DNA from: Pseudomonadota bacterium
GTDB taxonomy: Bacteria > Pseudomonadota > Alphaproteobacteria > Rhizobiales > Devosiaceae
Direction of reading: 5' to 3'
Assembly (NCBI GenBank): GCA_023415605.1
Contig: JAEZKB010000331.1
Coordinates: 1-6,269, forward strand
DNA: 6,269 nucleotides
Shown here: positions 4,494-6,269 of the stretch, in pieces
Position numbering within the stretch: position 1 is the stretch's first letter
How the letters are laid out: every line of letters begins with the position of its first letter
Notes under the pieces: generated by a model
Databases searched by the model: none
Told to the model about the DNA's origin: nothing
Seen by the model: the letters and a program-made list of their open reading frames with translations, nothing else
Translations under genes and position numbers: made by a program

Positions 4494-4663
4494 CAGCCAA
4501 GCGCCTTTATGGCGCAACAGAAGGTGATGACCTTGGCTTGAAGCTTGGCAGCGCGGGCGTGCCAACCAATCAACTCTTTTGCGATTGGGGCTGCCGCTGC
4601 GCGTCCCTTGCGGGCGGCTACGACATCTTCGCGAAGGGCTCTTATGCGACGAGACTCGTCCAT
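4493..4663 (-). CDS. Small basic helical hypothetical protein, 56 aa
   Basis: The ATG at 4663 has AGGA on the minus strand 8 bases upstream, which supports this start over the longer in-frame reading that begins near 4741 and looks non-coding. The protein (MDESRRIRALREDVVAARKG, then RAAAAPIAKELIGWHARAAK...) is rich in Ala, Arg and Lys and predicts one or two amphipathic helices, with a Cys-Cys pair at 49-50 near the end. It has no signal peptide. It is coupled through TGATG to the interrupted ORF at 4493-4317, so the two probably formed a two-gene unit. The family is not recognised. Confidence 0.5.
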   Translation of the reverse strand: MDESRRIRALREDVVAARKGRAAAAPIAKELIGWHARAAKLQAKVITFCCAIKALG

Positions 4664-4772
4664 GGGCACGATCCTGCTGTTATCACTTACCGTTGCCCCT
4701 GAAGTGAGACTGGCAGACCAAAGTCCCCATGGCGCTAACAAAGATCAAGACAAGGGCAGGAGCGTCGCCTGC

Positions 4773-4889
4773 TCAAAAGCGGATGCGTCCCCAACCCCGC
4801 GGCTTGGAAGAGGGGGCCGGTTCGCTCGCCGTTACGCGTAGGGCGTTGATATCTAACAGTTGCCCGTCGAACCGCCTGATCGTGATCAT
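4773..4889 (-). CDS. 38-aa ORF, likely the C-terminal part of a split small gene
   Basis: The ATG at 4889 overlaps the upstream frame's TGA in a four-base ATGA. The peptide starts MITIRRFDGQLLDINALRV, a pattern (two short strands around D-G, then D-I-x-x-L) that looks like the second half of a compact alpha/beta protein. It then becomes Pro/Ser/Arg-rich (about residues 24-38), which looks non-native. No independent ribosome site is visible. See the neighbouring entry for the first half. Confidence 0.35.
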   Translation of the reverse strand: MITIRRFDGQLLDINALRVTASEPAPSSKPRGWGRIRF

Positions 4890-4990
4890 GGATGCCCCCG
4901 CGGCGAGGATTCGTCGTAGGCCTGAACGGCGTCCTTCGCGGTTCTGGCATCGCGCGTCAGAATACCAATCATCATCTGGTAGGTGAGCAC
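4886..4990 (-). CDS. Short ORF (29 to 34 aa), likely the N-terminal part of the same split gene
   Basis: A TAA immediately precedes GTG 4990; ATG codons at 4975 and 4972 are alternative starts, and no clear ribosome site marks any of them. The peptide reads MIGILTRDARTAKDAVQAYD then ESSPRGHP before TGA at 4888-4886. It forms a beta strand and a helix, and its last residues lead directly into the next frame's MITIRRFDG. Joined, the two would give a plausible small protein of about 60 residues with strand-helix-strand-helix order. Either a single-base indel split one gene, or these are two coupled micro-ORFs. No family is recognised. Confidence 0.35.
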   Translation of the reverse strand: MLTYQMMIGILTRDARTAKDAVQAYDESSPRGHP

Positions 4991-5194
4991 TTACATGGGC
5001 CACCGCGATCCATGCACGCTACAGAGCTACTGTGGAATGTACCGTCTCGCAATTGCTCAAAGCAAAGCTCGCCAGATTTGATGACCGAGCTGATGGTGAG
5101 GTGTACCGCGGCAGAGCAGCGATCATCCGCTTGCGAACCCACTCCAACTAACCTTTGTAATCGACCGCCGGGGAGGCCAGGGCAACATAGCCTC

Positions 5195-5443
5195 ATGCCT
5201 CGATACTACTTCGACTTGCGAGACGGCGAACTGGTTGTTTTGGACCCCGAAGGAATGGTGTTCGGGACGCTTGGGCTTGCCAGGCGCGAAGCAAAGAGAG
5301 CGCTCCATGAGATGGCCGGCGACGATCCCGATGTCGACCATTCGGAGCTGAGTATCGACATTCGAGAAGGGGTGGTCGTCACGGTAACGTCTACGACCAC
5401 TGTCGTTCCGCTCCCTGCAAGGAGGTCGAACTCCACGAGGTAG
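5195..5443 (+). CDS. DUF6894 family small protein, 82 aa (copy 3)
   Basis: The family start MPRYYFDLRDGE fixes the ATG at 5195. It is followed by D-P-E-G-M and the helix LARREAKRALHEMAGDDP typical of DUF6894, then a LSIDIREGVVVTVTST strand. The frame is open upstream to 4892, but that part does not look coding. The ribosome site is weak: GGGGAGG at 5170-5176 is about 18 bases away. The C-terminus (VVPLPARRSNSTR) departs from the family and may be frayed or shifted. It is the most diverged of the three copies and is isolated from the Crp/Fnr gene by the decayed minus-strand genes. The family's function is unknown. Confidence 0.85.
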   Translation: MPRYYFDLRDGELVVLDPEGMVFGTLGLARREAKRALHEMAGDDPDVDHSELSIDIREGVVVTVTSTTTVVPLPARRSNSTR

Positions 5444-5499
5444 CCGGAACTCCACACCACGCATCTGCCAAGCGACCGACCATAACGTGATCGATGCAC

Positions 5500-5513
5500 T
5501 TGATCCAAATCAA
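5500..5513 (+). promoter_or_regulatory. Perfect FNR/FixK-type box TTGAT-CCAA-ATCAA
   Basis: The two 5-base arms are exact reverse complements and match the FNR and FixK consensus (TTGAT-N4-ATCAA) at all ten specified bases. A chance match in a window of this size is unlikely (expected about 0.006). It is centred at 5506.5, about 57 bases before the ATG at 5564. With activation centred near -41.5 the transcript would start near 5548, just upstream of the ribosome site. The -10 region is not a clear consensus. Confidence 0.65.
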
Positions 5514-5563
5514 TCGGGCCGCGCGTCAATTCTCGAGAAGCAAATACGCACCTGGAGGGTTTG

Positions 5564-5887
5564 ATGGCAACTTATCGTGTCGAGCACATAGAGTACGGCG
5601 AAGTCGCCGCCGCCACTGAGCCGCTCGACCTCCCCGGAATCAACGACGCCTACCGCCTTGCCGGAGTAGCAGCGTCAGAGAGAGCGGCCGAAGTTGCGAG
5701 AACCGATCCCCAGGGTCTGGTTGTCGTTCGAGCGGTAGATGTTCTGAATGGCCAGAAGGCATTGGCGTGGGTGCGCTGGGGACAATCGCCCCGTAGCGAT
5801 TCCCCAGGAGACGAGGCGATCATAGATCACGGGACATATGGAGCGTTCCCTAACGATCGAACGCTGAAGTCCGCACCTGCCAGCTAA
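5564..5887 (+). CDS. Hypothetical protein, 107 aa, downstream of an FNR/FixK box
   Basis: I do not recognise this family. The ATG at 5564 has a full GGAGG Shine-Dalgarno sequence (5554-5558) at 5-base spacing, one of the best in the window; the preceding in-frame TTG at 5561 is less likely. Residues 2-45 (ATYRVEHIEYGEVAAATEPL..., then an Ala/Glu-rich helix) look like a small alpha/beta fold. VVVRAVDVLNGQKALAWVRWG (about 53-73) could be two central strands. From about residue 74 the chain is polar and probably flexible. It has no signal peptide, membrane segment or metal-binding Cys. The perfect TTGAT-N4-ATCAA box upstream suggests control by an FNR/FixK regulator, hence expression under low oxygen. 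Codon use is coding-like throughout. Confidence 0.75.
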   Translation: MATYRVEHIEYGEVAAATEPLDLPGINDAYRLAGVAASERAAEVARTDPQGLVVVRAVDVLNGQKALAWVRWGQSPRSDSPGDEAIIDHGTYGAFPNDRTLKSAPAS

Positions 5888-5905
5888 ACAATTGTGATTG
5901 GCTGG

Positions 5906-5922
5906 TAGGCTTGCTGAGCCTA
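5906..5922 (+). terminator. Weak hairpin after the 107-aa gene
   Basis: TAGGCT (5906-5911) and AGCCTA (5917-5922) form a 6-bp stem with a 5-base loop, 18 bases after the stop at 5887. No T run follows, so termination is uncertain. Confidence 0.3.
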
Positions 5923-6051
5923 TGGTGCATCTATTCCGGTCGCCAATGGGAGACCGTCCGGGCCGCGCTCAGGCATCCAGCGCAAGAGACGGGATGGGCT
6001 AGCCGTGCAGCTATCGTGCTGCGGGGTCCTCGCACCGAAAGCGCCTACATC

Positions 6052-6269
6052 ATGAATACCCTGGCTCCTAAGGCGCTCGTCGTTGATGACGAGGGCATGG
6101 TTTCAATGCTTATCGAGGATATCCTTACCGACCGCGGCTACGCAGTGACGGTAGTGAACACACGTGCTCAGCTTGAAAAGGCCCTGAAACAAGACGGCTG
6201 GACACTTGCCGTGACAGACACGGATCTAGCCACTCATGAGGAAATGCAGAGGTGGAACGTGGACAGGAT
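6052..6269 (+). CDS. Response regulator receiver-domain protein (3' end outside the window)
   Basis: Seventy-two codons are visible from ATG 6052. KALVVDDEGMVSMLIEDIL is a textbook first strand and helix of a CheY-like receiver, with the acidic pair Asp12-Asp13. WTLAVTDTDLA supplies the third strand, with Asp56 in the phospho-acceptor position. The later conserved Thr/Ser and Lys would lie beyond the window, as would any output domain, so it is unknown whether this is a stand-alone receiver or a full regulator. The frame is open upstream to about 5908, but the receiver fold starts normally from this ATG. The ribosome site is weak (CGAAAG, about 11 bases away). It is phosphorylated by a sensor kinase not seen here. 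Confidence 0.88.
   Translation, partial: MNTLAPKALVVDDEGMVSMLIEDILTDRGYAVTVVNTRAQLEKALKQDGWTLAVTDTDLATHEEMQRWNVDR

Noticed and set aside
5147..5158. A 12-base match (ACAAAGGTTAGT on the minus strand) to 1080-1091
   Set aside because: One or two 12-base matches are expected by chance in a window this long, and the dyad is imperfect here, so it is not called as a shared regulator site.
5388..5407. GGAAC-N15-CGTT on the minus strand at the end of DUF6894 copy 3
   Set aside because: The spacer is shorter than the 16 to 17 bases of EcfG promoters and it lies within coding sequence.
1..6269. CRISPR arrays, tRNA or rRNA genes, insertion sequences, integrases
   Set aside because: No regularly spaced repeats, no tRNA-like cloverleaf or rRNA sequence, and no transposase or integrase reading frames were seen.

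Overview
The window looks like chromosomal DNA of an alphaproteobacterium of the order Hyphomicrobiales, most likely Bradyrhizobium or a relative. The evidence is high GC with GC-rich third codon positions, three small DUF6894 proteins (a family abundant in Bradyrhizobium, Methylobacterium and relatives), a Crp/Fnr regulator of the type common in that order, a FecR-domain protein with an Ala/Lys/Glu-rich tail, GGAAC-type (EcfG-like) promoter candidates, and a perfect FNR/FixK-type box. The genus is an inference. Apart from the Crp/Fnr gene and the two genes cut by the window edges, the genes are very short and mostly uncharacterised.

Layout. Positions 1-1001 (minus) hold an exported FecR-domain protein whose 3' end lies outside the window. 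Next comes a 79-aa plus-strand hypothetical gene (1138-1377) behind a candidate GGAAC promoter. It converges, across an 11-bp-stem terminator (1483-1511), on a chain of three tiny minus-strand ORFs (1956-1523), the first resembling an AbrB-type fragment. Positions 2151-3201 (minus) hold a Crp/Fnr regulator followed by a DUF6894 gene. Divergent from it is a second DUF6894 gene (3402-3635); the control region between them carries an FNR-like palindrome (TTAAC-N4-GTTAA) and a GGAAC promoter candidate. A gene-free gap (3636-3808) holds a minus-strand GGAAC-N17-CGTT promoter match pointing at a hairpin with a T-rich minus-strand tail, the layout of a small-RNA gene. A 74-aa plus-strand gene (3809-4033) is followed by a near-identical hairpin.

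Positions 4317-4990 (minus) hold decayed or split small genes: a two-gene overlap (4663-4317) whose second member has an in-frame amber codon, and a pair of overlapping fragments (4990-4773) that may once have been one gene. Then come a third DUF6894 gene (5195-5443), a 107-aa hypothetical gene with a strong Shine-Dalgarno sequence behind a perfect TTGAT-N4-ATCAA box (5564-5887), and the start of a response-regulator receiver domain (6052 to the end).

The inferred theme is an accessory stress or oxygen-response neighbourhood: a Crp/Fnr regulator, three dispersed copies of one small-protein family, and FNR-like and general-stress-like sites. No complete novel enzymatic or defence system is visible. 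The most unusual items are the candidate small RNA, the regulator/operator pair and the clustered decaying small genes.
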